From positions 22,007,845 through 22,071,844 of the forward strand of contig OY755238.1 in assembly GCA_963576725.1 (NCBI GenBank): a stretch of 64,000 bases of DNA, in the 5' to 3' direction. The translations under genes and the position numbers were made by a program. Below, one piece after another: positions 1 to 13,785 of this stretch (its first letter is position 1; each line of letters begins with the position of its first letter). The stretch comes from Azorinus chamasolen. Taxonomy: Eukaryota; Mollusca; Bivalvia; Cardiida; Solecurtidae. The notes under the pieces are model-generated. The model searched no databases. It was given only the letters and a program-made list of their open reading frames with translations, and had not been told where the DNA came from.

Positions 1-47
1 GCATAACAATCAAATGAAAAAAACAATACTTACAATTTACTTTTATT

Positions 48-649
48 TTAACCCTTTCCTTCATATTTATAAATGTGTTTGCACTCATTTGCAAACAGAG
101 CGAACATCGCTGAGGCTCCTGGTTTGGTAAACTTCAAACAGGAGCCCCAGTCATTCACAATTTAATTACACTAGTCGGCCGATGTAAGTACACTCTTAGG
201 ACATCCATGAGCTATGCTGGCGGGGACTTTGTGCGCCCTGGTACCGCCACGGAAGCCAGACAGGTCAATGATAGAGGAGCGAAAGCTAGGCAAAATCTTT
301 CTTTTTTTCTTCTATCTTTACTTTACTGATGTCTAACTGTTCTAATACTTCTCTTCACCCTTTTCTTACGCAAACCACCACCGCGCTATAGTAGTCAAGG
401 ATGACGGCAGCGTGTATAATGTAGATGTAGATGTAGAGCAGACGCTGATTAGACGGCTCCTATATAGGAGCGGCCAGTCGTCTGATCAGCATCTGCTCTG
501 TTTGCTAATATCATTTCTGATTCTTTACTTTCAAAAATGGCTACAATGTTCCACCTTCCATATTTCATTATATCTATTTTTATCTCAAAATATTAATTAA
601 GTAGATATTATTGAAAGTTGAAATAAATATAGACCAGGGAAAGGGTTAT
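48..649. mobile_element. TTAA-bounded MITE, family A, with a 300-base insert
   Basis: Left end TTAACCCTTTCCTTCATA at 48, right end GGGAAAGGGTTAT at 637-649. The hairpin core lies at about 435-510 (agacggctcctatatagg). About 300 bases of unrelated sequence interrupt the left arm (roughly 105-420). Confidence 0.7.
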
Positions 650-2925
650 GGTCGGTTAACACTTTGCCTGCTTTAGATCGAGGTGTTTGCATCAACAAAC
701 TGTCGATAAATAACTGTTTGCTATGCTGCTACAGTAGTTAAAATTGGTTAACGTTTATTTTTAAATCTGTTTAACTATTATATCGTCCAAATCAATGAAC
801 TATGTGAATAAATATATTTAATTGGGTGAAAAATAATTATTTGATTATAACAGCCACGGTTGATATTTCGATACACTTTCAAAATTTTGTGAACTACTAT
901 GAAATATCGAACATCAATGGTATTATTTCTTGGGTAGAACGGAAATTCAAATGCAGAAGTTCAATTTCATTGCGACATTACAATGTTTCCTGATGTATTT
1001 TATCAATGGTCGCGCGACGTTGTTGGTAAGATCTGGTATGAAAGAAATAGAATTTCAAAAATACATGTACGGTAAAACCCCTCTAAACCAGACGTTAAAT
1101 TCAGTATAAATATCAGTATGTACTTTTTAAACTTTTGTTTTTGTGATGTTATTGTTGTTCTGTTCTCAGGGATTTTTATAGTCATTTTATCAGGATCTGC
1201 ACTGTTTTTCATGTTACACTTTTGTTTGGAAAGTTCCTAAATATTAACCATAAGCTTATTTTAGCTTGACTTGTTTGAATTATGGAACAACCCATATGAA
1301 AAATTCAGCGTTGTAATAGTTGGATAGACCAAAGTAACGTAATTGTTAGATTTTTGCAGAACATTATAGAATTGTTGGAGGTACATGAAATGGACACATA
1401 ATCGAAAAGAATCATTTGATTATAACAGCCACGGTTGATATTTCGATACACTGTCAACATTGTGTGAAATATCGAACATCAATGGTATTATTTGCTTGGG
1501 TAGAACGGAAATTCAAATGCAAAAATTCGATTCCATTGCGACATTACAATGTTTCCTGGTGTATTTTATCAATGGTCGTGCAACGTTGCTGCTAAGATCT
1601 GGTTTGAAATAAATAGAATTTCAAAAATACATGTACGGTAAAACCCCTCTAAACCAGACGTTAAATTCAGTATAAATATCAGTCTTGGAGACAGGTGGCA
1701 GCTTAATGCAGGATGAAAATCATGCAGAAAGCTCCTCCCGGAGCTTTCGGCATGACTTTCACCCTGCATTAACCAGCCACCTGCCAAAAAAGCATCTAAA
1801 TTCTTATCTACTAGAAGTCGGGTTAAGAGGGGTTTTACTGTATTGTAAAAGGGGACAAATCTATACTTTTGAATGTATTTCAGAGATTTACTAGTGGTAC
1901 CCTAACTACCCTAGATATTTTGACAAACACGGTTTTGCAAATAGTGCAGACCCAGATCAAACACCTCCTTGATTGGCCAATTTGAAGGGTTTCACTATTT
2001 GCTACCATGTCTGTTTCATCTTAAGTTGCACAAATGTTTCCAAACTGACTTATTCAGCTGTACAAACTGGTAGAGAGGAGAGACTGTGTGCTAGAACACT
2101 TAACCCTTTCCTTCATATAAATGTTTTTCACGCGTTTGTAAATAGAGTAGACCCAGATCTGATGACTCCTATAGGAGTCGTCTGATCAGGGTCTGCTCTG
2201 TTGGTTAATGGAATTTGAAATATCTCTTTCTTTACTTTCTTAAATGGCTACTAATTTCCACGCTTCATGTTTCATTATAACTATTTTGTTCATGAATATT
2301 CAATAGGTATTGACATTGAAATAAACATATAATAGGAATAAAGTATCTTACATGGATCCGTTCCATTTGCACTCTGTGTCTATATACATGTACTTTTTAA
2401 ACCTTTGTTTTTTGTGATGTTATTGTTGTTCAGTTCTCAGGGATTTTTATAGTCATTTCGAACTGTGCGGTAATTCCTTTTGAAACAAATAAAGTTTTCA
2501 AATATTATGCAGGTTATCGTGACCTAATTGCCAGTTGTACATTGTGTATGTCGGTCTGTGATCAGGATCCTAGATGTTCGACAATTTTAAAATAAAACTA
2601 TGCAAAGCATAGACTAATTGACTATACATAATTCTATATGCAATACACAGAATATCTAGCAGGTGACAATTTTAAATTGAACATGGTACTTTCGAATTCA
2701 TAGTTGTCCTAGCACAAATGCTGGATCCTGCCTGTAAGTTTCACCGAAATGCATACTATTGACACCAGGACTGTATGTTTATATAGCATAATGCTTTAAA
2801 AAGTCCATAGCAAGTTTCGAGAGGCATGCTAATGTTTTCTAGTTTGTTTGCTTTAAAATGTATCTAGAGAAAACAATATAAAAAAATTAAAGAATAAAAA
2901 TATATATTAGATTCTTTGAGTTTGG

Positions 2926-3001
2926 TTTGGACGGGATTCGAACCAAGGACCTAGAGATTCATAGACGCAGCTCTTTCCCCTCGACCACCGCTTGGGTCCC
3001 A
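2926..3001 (-). tRNA. tRNA-like segment of the 2.19-kb unit, copy 1
   Basis: The minus strand has a box A match (tggtcgagggg), a perfect box B (GGTTCGAATCC) and a near-complete acceptor stem TTGGGAC/GTCCAAA. The anticodon stem does not pair, so this is a tRNA-derived relic or SINE head. Copies recur at 5109-5185, 7301-7377 and 9493-9569. Confidence 0.4.
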
Positions 3002-5108
3002 ATATATAAGTGTTACATTTAAATGCTACAAAGGTGTGAAAAGTAACAACGACTTGTGAACGTACATACTTAATATGCAAATTATACAGACCCATTTTTT
3101 CATGAAATCTCCAAGCATAAAATGAATAGATTTTACAAATGACGTACTGTCAATCCAAACGCCATTGTTCAAACTGAATGGTGTCTTTTTACAACAGAAG
3201 TCCGACATAAGGTCGTCGGATTCTGAAAGCCTCATACCCTTTCTGTGGTATTTACAGAAATCCGATATATGGTTATCGGATTCTGAGTTAAATGCCCATT
3301 TTACCTAGTCACTTATGTCCTTTGCAAACAGAGGAGACCCAGGTAAAAAGGCTCATAGAAGAGCCCTCTAATCAGGATCTGCACTGTTTGTCATGTTACA
3401 CTTTTGTTTGGAAAGTTCCTAAATATTAACCATAAGCTTATTTTAGCTTGACTTGTTTGAATTACGGAACAGCCCATATGAAAATTTCAGCGTTGTAATA
3501 GTTGGATAGACCAAAGTAACGTAATTGTTAGATTTTTGCAGAACATTATAGAATTGTTGGAGGTACATGAAATGGACACATAATCGAAAAGAATCATTTG
3601 ATTATAACAGCCACGGTTGATATTTCGATACACTGTCAACATTGTGTGAAATATTGAACATCAATGGTATTATTTGCTTGGGTAGAACGGAAATTCAAAT
3701 GCAGAAATTCGATTCCATTGCGACATTACAATGTTTCCTGGTGTATTTTATCAATGGTCGTGCAACGTTGCTGCTAAGATCTGGTTTGAAAGAAATAGAA
3801 TTTCAAAAATACATGTACGGTAAAACCCCTCTAAACCAGACGTTAAATTCAGTATAAATATCAGTCTTGGAGACAGGTGGCAGCTTAATGCAGGATGAAA
3901 ATCATGCAGAAAGCTCCTCCGGAGCTTTCGGCATGACTTTCACCCTGCATTAACCAGCCACCTGCCAAAAAAGCATCTAAATTCTTATCTACTAGAAGTC
4001 GGATTAAGAGGGGTTTTACTGTATTGTAAAAGGGGACAAATCTATACTTTTGAATGTATTTCAGAGATTTACTAGTGGTACCCTAACTACCCTAGATATT
4101 TTGACAAACACGGTTTTGTAAATAGTGCAGACCCAGATCAAACACCTCCTTGATGGGCCCATTTGAAGGGTTTTCACTATTTGCTACCATGTCTGTTTCA
4201 TCTTAAGTTTCACAAATGTTTCCAAACTGACTTATTCAGCTGTACAAACTGGTAGAGAGGAGAGACTGTGTGCTAGAACACTTAACCCTTTCCTTCATAT
4301 AAATGTTTTTCACGCGTTTGTAAATAGAGTAGACCCAGATCTGATGACTCCTATAGGAGTCGTCTGATCAGGGTCTGCTCTGTTGGTTAATGGAATTTGA
4401 AAGATCTCTTTCTTTACTTTCTTAAATGGCTACTAATTTCCACGTTTCATGTTTCATTATAACTATTTTTGTTCATGAATATTCAATAGGTATTGAAATT
4501 GAAATAAACATATAATAGGAATAAAGTTTCTTACATGGATCCGTTCCATTTGCACTCTGTGTCTATATACATGTACTTTTTAAACTTTTGTTTTTTGTGA
4601 TGTTATTGTTGTTCAGTTCTCAGGGATTTTTATAGTCATTTTGAACTGTGCGGTAATTCCTTTTGAAACAAATAAAGTTTTCAAATATTATGCAGGTTAT
4701 CGTGACCTAATTGCCAGTTGTACATTGTGTATGTCGGTCTGTGATCAGGATCCTAGATGTTCGACAATTTTAAAATAAAACTATGCAAAGCATAGACTAA
4801 TTGACTATACATAATTCTATATGCAATACACAGAATATCTAGCAGGTGACAATTTTAAATTGAACATGGCACTTTCGAATTCATAGTTGTCCTAGCACAA
4901 ATGCTGGATCCTGCCTGTAAGTTTCACCGAAATGCATACTATTGACACCAGGACTGTATGTTTATATAGCATAATGCTTTAAAAAGTCCATAGCAAGTTT
5001 CGAGAGGCATGCTAATGTTTTCTAGTTTGTTTGCTTTAAAATGTATCTAGAGAAAACAATATAAAAAATTTAAAGAATAAAAATATATATTAGATTCTTT
5101 GAGTTTGG

Positions 5109-5185
5109 TTTGGACGGGATTCGAACCAAGGACCTAGAGATTCATAGACGCAGCTCTTTCCCCTCGACCACCGCTTGGGTCCCAA
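5109..5185 (-). tRNA. tRNA-like segment of the 2.19-kb unit, copy 2
   Basis: Same A and B boxes and the same failed anticodon stem as the copy at 2926-3001. Confidence 0.4.
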
Positions 5186-7300
5186 TATATAAGTGTTACA
5201 TGGTTCTATTTAAATGCTACAAAGGTGTGAAAAGCAACAACGACTTGTGAACGTACATACTTAATATGCAAATTATACAGACCCATTTTTTCATGAAATC
5301 TCCAAGCATAAAATGAATAGATTTTACAAATGACGTACTGTCAATCCAAACGCCATTGTTCAATCTGCATGGTGTCTTTTTACAACAGAAGTCCGACATA
5401 AGGTCGTCGGATTCTGAAAGCCTCATACCCTTTCTGTGGTATTTACAGAAATCCGATATATGGTTATCGGATTCTGAGTTAAATGCCCTTTTTACCTAGT
5501 CACTTATGTCCTTTGCAAACAGAGGAGACCCAGGTAAAAAGGCTCATAGAAGAGCCCTCTAATCAGGATCTGCACTGTTTGTCTTGTTACACTTTTGTTT
5601 GGAAAGTTCCTAAATATTAACCATAAGCTTATTTTAGCTTGACTTGTTTGAATTATGGAACAGCCCATATGAAAAATTCAGCGTTGTAATAGTTGGATAG
5701 ACCAAAGTAACGTAATTGTTAGATTTTTGCAGAACATTATAGAATTGTTGGAGGTACATGAAATGGACACATAATCGAAAAGAATCATTTGATTATAACA
5801 GCCACGGTTGATATTTCGATACACTGTCAACATTGTGTGAAATATTGAACATCAATGGTATTATTTGCTTGGGTAGAACGGAAATTCAAATGCAGAAATT
5901 CGATTCCATTGCGACATTACAATGTTTCCTGGTGTATTTTATCAATGGTCGTGCAACGTTGCTGCTAAGATCTGGTTTGAAAGAAATAGAATTTCAAAAA
6001 TACATGTACGGTAAAACCCCTCTAAACCAGACGTTAAATTCAGTATAAATATCAGTCTTGGAGACAGGTGGCAGCTTAATGCAGGATGAAAATCATGCAG
6101 AAAGCTCCTCCCGGAGCTTTCGGCATGACTTTCACCCTGCATTAACCAGCCACCTGCCAAAAAAGCATCTAAATTCTTATCTACTAGAAGTCGGGTTAAG
6201 AGGGGTTTTACTGTATTGTAAAAGGGGACAAATCTATACTTTTGAATGTATTTCAGAGATTTACTAGTGGTACCCTAACTACCCTAGATATTTTGACAAA
6301 CACGGTTTTGCAAATAGTGCAGACCCAGATCAAACACCCCCTTGATGGGCCCATTTGAAGGGTTTTCACTATTTGCTACCATGTCTGTTTCATCTTAAGT
6401 TGCACAAATGTTTCCAAACTGACTTATTCAGCTGTACAAACTGGTAGAGAGGAGAGACTGTGTGCTAGAACACTTAACCCTTTCCTTCATATAAATGTTT
6501 TTCACGCGTTTGTAAATAGAGTAGACCCAGATCTGATGACTCCTATAGGAGTCGTCTGATCAGGGTCTGCTCTGTTGGTTAATGGAATTTGAAAGATCTC
6601 TTTCTTTACTTTCTTAAATGGCTACTAATTTCCACGTTTCATGTTTCATTATAACTATTTTTGTTCATGAATATTCAATAGGTATTGAAATTGAAATAAA
6701 GATATAATAGGAATAAAGTTTCTTACATGGATCCGTTCCATTTGCACTCTGTGTCTATATACATGTACTTTTTAAACTTTTGTTTTTTGTGATGTTATTG
6801 TTGTACAGTTCTCAGGGATTTTTATAGTCATTTTGAACTGTGCGGTAATTCCTTTTGAAACAAATAAAGTTTTCAAATATTATGCAGGTTATCGTGACCT
6901 AATTGCCAGTTGTACATTGTGTATGTCGGTCTGTGATCAGGATCCTAGATGTTCGACAATTTTAAAGTAAAACTATGCAAAGCATAGACTAATTGACTAT
7001 ACATAATTCTATATGCAATACACAGAATATCTAGCAGGTGACAATTTTAAATTGAACATGGTACTTTCGAATTCATAGTTGTCCTAGCACAAATGCTGGA
7101 TCCTGCCTGTAAGTTTCACCGAAATGCATACTATTGACACCAGGACTGTATGTTTATATAGCATAATGCTTTAAAAAGTCCATAGCAAGTTTCGAGAGGC
7201 ATGCTAATGTTTTCTAGTTTGTTTGCTTTAAAATGTATCTAGAGAAAACAATATAAAAAATTTAAAGAATAAAAATATATATTAGATTCTTTGAGTTTGG

Positions 7301-7377
7301 TTTGGACGGGATTCGAACCAAGGACCTAGAGATTCATAGACGCAGCTCTTTCCCCTCGACCACCGCTTGGGTCCCAA
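7301..7377 (-). tRNA. tRNA-like segment of the 2.19-kb unit, copy 3
   Basis: Same A and B boxes; no base change seen against copy 2. Confidence 0.4.
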
Positions 7378-9492
7378 TATATAAGTGTTACATGGTTCTA
7401 TTTAAATGCTACAAAGGTGTGAAAAGCAACAACGACTTGTGAACGTACATACTTAATATGCAAATTATACAGACCCATTTTTTCATGAAATCTCCAAGCA
7501 TAAAATGAATAGATTTTACAAATGACGTACTATCAATCCAAACGCCATTGTTCAAACTGAATGGTGTCTTTTTACAACAGAAGTCCGACATAAGGTCGTC
7601 GGATTCTGAAAGCCTCATACCCTTTCTGTGGTATTTACAGAAATCCGATATATGGTTATCGGATTCTGAGTTAAATGCCCATTTTACCTAGTCACTTATG
7701 TCCTTTGCAAACAGAGGAGACCCAGGTAAAAAGGCTCATAGAAGAGCCCTCTAATCAGGATCTGCACTGTTTGTCTTGTTACACTTTTGTTTGGAAAGTT
7801 CCTAAATATTAACCATAAGCTTATTTTAGCTTGACTTGTTTGAATTATGGAACAGCCCATATGAAAAATTCAGCGTTGTAATAGTTGGATAGACCAAAGT
7901 AACGTAATTGTTAGATTTTTGCAGAACATTATAGAATTGTTGGAGGTACATGAAATGGACACATAATCGAAAAGAATCATTTGATTATAACAGCCACGGT
8001 TGATATTTCGATACACTGTCAACATTGTGTGAAATATTGAACATCAATGGTATTATTTGCTTGGGTAGAACGGAAATTCAAATGCAGAAATTCGATTCCA
8101 TTGCGACATTACAATGTTTCCTGGTGTATTTTATCAATGGTCGTGCAACGTTGCTGCTAAGATCTGGTTTGAAAGAAATAGAATTTCAAAAATACATGTA
8201 CGGTAAAACCCCTCTAAACCAGACGTTAAATTCAGTATAAATATCAGTCTTGGAGACAGGTGGCAGCTTAATGCAGGATGAAAATCATGCAGAAAGCTCC
8301 TCCCGGAGCTTTCGGCATGACTTTCACCCTGCATTAACCAGCCACCTGCCAAAAAAGCATCTAAATTCTTATCTACTAGAAGTCGGGTTAAGAGGGGTTT
8401 TACTGTATTGTAAAAGGGGACAAATCTATACTTTTGAATGTATTTCAGAGATTTACTAGTGGTACCCTAACTACCCTAGATATTTTGACAAACACGGTTT
8501 TGCAAATAGTGCAGACCCAGATCAAACACCCCCTTGATGGGCCCATTTGAAGGGTTTTCACTATTTGCTACCATGTCTGTTTCATCTTAAGTTGCACAAA
8601 TGTTTCCAAACTGACTTATTCAGCTGTACAAACTGGTAGAGAGGAGAGACTGTGTGCTAGAACACTTAACCCTTTCCTTCATATAAATGTTTTTCACGCG
8701 TTTGTAAATAGAGTAGACCCAGATCTGATGACTCCTATAGGAGTCGTCTGATCAGGGTCTGCTCTGTTGGTTAATGGAATTTGAAAGATCTCTTTCTTTA
8801 CTTTCTTAAATGGCTACTAATTTCCACGTTTCATGTTTCATTATAACTATTTTTGTTCATGAATATTCAATAGGTATTGAAATTGAAATAAAGATATAAT
8901 AGGAATAAAGTTTCTTACATGGATCCGTTCCATTTGCACTCTGTGTCTATATACATGTACTTTTTAAACTTTTGTTTTTTGTGATGTTATTGTTGTACAG
9001 TTCTCAGGGATTTTTATAGTCATTTTGAACTGTGCGGTAATTCCTTTTGAAACAAATAAAGTTTTCAAATATTATGCAGGTTATCGTGACCTAATTGCCA
9101 GTTGTACATTGTGTATGTCGGTCTGTGATCAGGATCCTAGATGTTCGACAATTTTAAAATAAAACTATGCAAAGCATAGACTAATTGACTATACATAATT
9201 CTATATGCAATACACAGAATATCTAGCAGGTGACAATTTTAAATTGAACATGGTACTTTCGAATTCATAGTTGTCCTAGCACAAATGCTGGATCCTGCCT
9301 GTAAGTTTCACCGAAATGCATACTATTGACACCAGGACTGTATGTTTATATAGCATAATGCTTTAAAAAGTCCATAGCAAGTTTCGAGAGGCATGCTAAT
9401 GTTTTCTAGTTTGTTTGCTTTAAAATGTATCTAGAGAAAACAATATAAAAAAATTAAAGAATAAAAATATATATTAGATTCTTTGAGTTTGG

Positions 9493-9569
9493 TTTGGACG
9501 GGATTCGAACCAAGGACCTAGAGATTCATAGACGCAGCTCTTTCCCCTCGACCACCGCTTGGGTCCCAA
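9493..9569 (-). tRNA. tRNA-like segment of the 2.19-kb unit, copy 4
   Basis: Same A and B boxes as the other units. Confidence 0.4.
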
Positions 9570-10809
9570 TATATAAGTGTTACATGGTTCTATTTAAATG
9601 CTACAAAGGTGTGAAAAGCAACAACGACTTGTGAACGTACATACTTAATATGCAAATTATACAGACCCATTTTTTCATGAAATCTCCAAGCATAAAATGA
9701 ATAGATTTTACAAATGACGTACTATCAATCCAAACGCCATTGTTCAAACTGCATGGTGTCTTTTTACAACAGAAGTCCGACATAAGGTCGTCGGATTCTG
9801 AAAGCCTCATACCCTTTCTGTGGTATTTACAGAAATCCGATATATGGTTATCGGATTCTGAGTTAAATGCCCTTTTTACCTAGTCACTTATGTCCTTTGC
9901 AAACAGAGGAGACCCAGGTAAAAAGGCTCATAGAAGAGCCCTCTAATCAGGATCTGCACTGTTTGTCATGTTACACTTTTGTTTGGAAAGTTCCTAAATA
10001 TTAACCATAAGCTTATTTTAGCTTGACTTGTTTGAATTATGGAACAGCCCATATGAAAAATTCAGCGTTGTAATAGTTGGATAGACCAAAGTAACGTAAT
10101 TGTTAGATTTTTGCAGAACATTATAGAATTGTTGGAGGTACATGAAATGGACACATAATCGAAAAGAATCATTTGATTATAACAGCCACGGTTGATATTT
10201 CGATACACTGTCAACATTGTGTGAAATATCGAACATCAATGGTATTATTTGCTTGGGTAGAACGGAAATTCAAATGCAGAAATTCGATTCCATTGCGACA
10301 TTACAATGTTTCCTGGTGTATTTTATCAATGGTCGTGCAACGTTGCTGCTAAGATCTGGTTTGAAAGAAATAGAATTTCAAAAATACATGTACGGTAAAA
10401 CCCCTCTAAACCAGACGTTAAATTCAGTATAAATATCAGTCTTGGAGACAGGTGGCAGCTTAATGCAGGATGAAAATAATGCAGAAAGCTCCTCCCGGAG
10501 CTTTCGGCATGACTTTCACCCTGCATTAACCAGCCACCTGCCAAAAAAGCATCTAAATTCTTATCTACTAGAAGTCGGGTTAAGAGGGGTTTTACTGTAT
10601 TGTAAAAGGGGACAAATCTATACTTTTGAATGTATTTCAGAGATTTACAAGTGATACCCTGACTACCCTTGATATTTTGACAAAAACATTTATGCAAATA
10701 ATGCAGACCCAGATCAAACACCTCCTTTGGGCCCATTTGAAGGGTTTTCACTATTTGCTACCATGTCTGTTTAATCTTAAGTTGCAAAAATGTTTCCAAA
10801 CTGAGCAGG

Positions 10810-11085
10810 TGTTAAGTGCTTGTGTGGCGGCCGTAAAACGTCGCCCCGTACTTCATTCTCAGTGTTGTTATACCTTCTGATCCTTCGAGATCATGAATTT
10901 CAGTACTACTTGTTCTGAAAATTGAATACCGCTTAAGCCGGTGTTAGGGGGCATGAGCAGTGTTGCACTTTCAATTACTGTTCACGAACAGACTCAATAA
11001 AACCGAGTCTGCAATTTTCTCTTTTTGTGTTGTAATTTTTGCTCTCGGGGATCACCCCCTTTCAGAATTTATAATCTTCACAACA
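10810..11085 (+). mobile_element. LTR-like copy 1 of a triple tandem
   Basis: 276 bp, starts TGTTAAGTGC and ends TTCACAACA (TGTT..AACA ends). It has an AATAAA near 10997 followed by a T/G-rich tract, as in an LTR polyadenylation region. Preceded by GCAGG at 10805-10809. No gag or pol coding is present. The left flank (ttccaaactga) is the interior of a 2.19-kb unit. Confidence 0.55.
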
Positions 11086-11090
11086 GCAGG

Positions 11091-11366
11091 TGTTAAGTGC
11101 TTGTGTGGCGGCCGTAAAACGTCGCCCCGTACTTCATTCTCAGTGTTGTTATACCTACTGATCCTTCGACATCATGAATTTCAGTACTTCTTGTTCTGAA
11201 AATTGAATACCGCTTAAGCCGGTGTTAGGTGGCATGAGCAGTGTTGCACTTTCAATTACTGTTCACGAACAGACTCAATAAAACCGAGTCTGCAATTTTC
11301 TCTTTTTGTGTTGTAATTTTTGCTCTCGGTGATCACCCCCTTTCAGAATTTATAATCTTCACAACA
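11091..11366 (+). mobile_element. LTR-like copy 2 of a triple tandem
   Basis: Same 276 bp as copy 1 with only a few changes. GCAGG separates it from copy 1 (11086-11090) and from copy 3 (11367-11371), giving an exact 281-bp period. Confidence 0.55.
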
Positions 11367-11371
11367 GCAGG

Positions 11372-11633
11372 TGTTAAGTGCTTGTGTGGCGGCCGTAAAA
11401 CGTCGCCCCGTACTTCATTCTCAGTGTTGTTATACCTACTGATCCTTCGACATCATGAATTTCAGTACTTCTTGTTCTGAAAATTGAATACCGCTTAAGC
11501 CGGTGTTAGGGGGCGTGAGCAGTGTTGCACTTTCAATTACTGTTCATGAACAGACTCAATAAAACCGAGTCTGCAATTTTCTCTTTTTGTGTTGTAATTT
11601 TTGCTCTCGGGGATCACCCCCTTTCAGAATTTA
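11372..11633 (+). mobile_element. LTR-like copy 3, 3' end missing
   Basis: Matches copies 1 and 2 up to cagaattta, then joins the 2.19-kb unit (ttcagct..), losing about 14 terminal bases. So the right edge of the insertion is a deletion or recombination junction. Confidence 0.55.
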
Positions 11634-11960
11634 TTCAGCTATACAAACCGGTAGAGAGGAGAGACTGTGTGCTAGAACACCTAACCCTTTCCTTCATAGA
11701 AATGTTTTTCACGCGTTTGTAAATAGAGTAGACCCAGATCTGATGACTCCTATAGGAGTCGTCTGATCAGGGTCTGCTCTGTTGGCTAATAGAATTTGAA
11801 AGATCTCTTTCTTTACTTTCTTAAATGGCTACTAATTTCCACTTTTCATGTTTCATTATAACTATTTTGTTCATGTATATTCAGTAGGTATTGAAATTTG
11901 GAATAAACATAGAACAGGAATAAAGTTTCTTACATGGATCCGTTCCATTTGCGCTCTGTG
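11634..11960. repeat. End of the 2.19-kb array, beyond the LTR-like insert
   Basis: The array resumes at ttcagctatacaaaccgg (compare ttcagctgtacaaactgg in intact units) and runs through the A-type hairpin to ggatccgttccatttgc, then stops matching. Confidence 0.85.
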
Positions 11961-12099
11961 ACTTGTATTTTTCCTTACTTTCTTAAATGGCTACTAATTT
12001 GCACTTTTCATATTCCATTGTAACTATTTTGTCCATGAATATTCAGTAGGTATTGAAATTTGGATTAAACATAGAACAGGGAAAGGATTAAGGAAATTA

Positions 12100-13780
12100 G
12101 GGTTTTTATAAATCAGACATTTCTGGCATATTTTTGGTACTGACCAATGGTCAGAATCATCCGGGGTCCAATCTAGACCTACAGTGTTCTCATTCAACGA
12201 TAATGGTGAAATCGTTAATTCTAATATGCTAAGCACGACTTGGCTTGCATCTGGGCGAGTGTCAAACAGTTTGGATCCAGATGATATGCTGAGTAACTCG
12301 GCGTCTCATTTGGAACCAAACTATTTGACAATCAGTCACTAGTTTCTACCACGCTGGAACAAATCGGAAGTAGGTTAAAATATAATAGATCAGACTTATT
12401 TTGACAGGATGGTAAGGCTTAACCCATTCCCTCATATTGACGCTTGTTGACGCCTCTGTAATAGTTACTTCTTGAAACTATTGTGATAAATAGAGCATTA
12501 ATTTGCTCCATAGGAGCAAATGCTTTATTATTACAATGGTTTAAAAACTAAAAACATCTAAACAAATTCTTTTTCTCTAGTAAATGCTCCTTTATTCTAA
12601 TTAGATTTATATGATCTAGATCTATTCTAAAATACTATTACTAGATCTGCTATGGTACTGTACCGATGCCAGAAAGAGATTTTACAACACCCAAATGAAC
12701 GCCATGAGACTGTATATCTTCATATCAAGATTTTATTAACATTAAACGAGAGTCGAAATTTTATATACTGTTGATCTTAATTATTCGACATATCAGGCAT
12801 GTCCAACAAATAAATAAGAATGTCTCCCATTTTAAAGAAAGACCAGAATAATGGATCGTTCTTTTTTCAACGTTCAGCTGGTAATTTATAGGGCACTCCT
12901 TTAGGCCGATTAATTCAAGCTTCTTGCTGTATCTTCCCTTCGAAACTAAAACAAAACTGTCATTATAGTCAAAGGATATAGTAAAAGAAGAGAAACCAAC
13001 AATCCCTAACCAACACAGCCGTTAAATGATGTGCAGGCTAACTATTGCTTAGCCTATAAATAGGGATACATAGGTTGTTACTGGTGTTTTTGCCAAACAG
13101 TTAATTGCGCATGCGTAAAATCGATAGGGTTGTTTACAAACGCCGATTTGCCCTATGGGTAAGTTGGAACATTTTAGCCATTTTACAAAGTATATGAAAA
13201 TATATTCCATTAGACGGCTTCTATAGGGTAAATATGAGAGAAAGGGTTGAATATGCCAACTTCTGGCGGAGACATCGGTTATTATCATCGTATACGTCTA
13301 TTTTTATTTACTGGGGAATTTCCCATTAGCATCTGTTTTAAGAACAGAACTTTCGACAGACTTCTATACTAAATATAAGCGTAAGATTGATTTTTGTATT
13401 ATATGGCGTTTTGACTGAACTCTGAGAAGTTTTTAGAAAAAGTCTGTATAACAGAATGCATTACATTTGCTGTGGTTAGGTTAATATGGACCGACTGCAT
13501 GGATTTCGGCTTGCGAAGTAGCTAATTATCACAAGCATGCTGTTTTGAAATAATAACCAGGTCGTAAGAACGACCCCAGGATTTTCATCACATTAGATGA
13601 CTGTATCTGGATTTTGTTGTTCGAGTTTAGCCATGTGTATGGGCATTGTAAAAGGTTGTATGCCAGTTTAGGCATTAACTAATGAAATCACAGTTTACTG
13701 CAAAATACTAGTGGGTCATATGCAAATTGCAATGTAACATAGTTCCTGATTGCTGGAAAACTAAAACAAGAATGAAAATA
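12100..13780. other. No gene seen; MITE remnants
   Basis: Contains a decayed B element from TTAACCCATTCCCTCATA (12419) to about 12560 and a D core at 12270-12345. The rest shows no frame with splice signals. Confidence 0.6.
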
Positions 13781-13785
13781 GACAG

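Larger units (their letters stand above)
843..10804. repeat. 2.19-kb tandem array (main block)
   Basis: Units anchored on gattataacagccacgg start at 843, 1418, 3600, 5791, 7983 and 10175. Spacings are 575 (internally deleted), 2182, 2191, 2192 and 2192. Copies differ by scattered single bases and by a few-base deletion near 3016 in one unit, so they look recently homogenised. Each full unit holds a TA-bounded E MITE, a TTAA-type A MITE and a tRNA-like segment, so transposons were captured before amplification. Short frames inside units repeat with the period and are not genes. Confidence 0.97.

Noticed and set aside
10326..10751. 141-residue minus-strand frame
   Set aside because: It runs through the E MITE hairpin of a 2.19-kb unit; the other units have a stop and only a 72-residue version.
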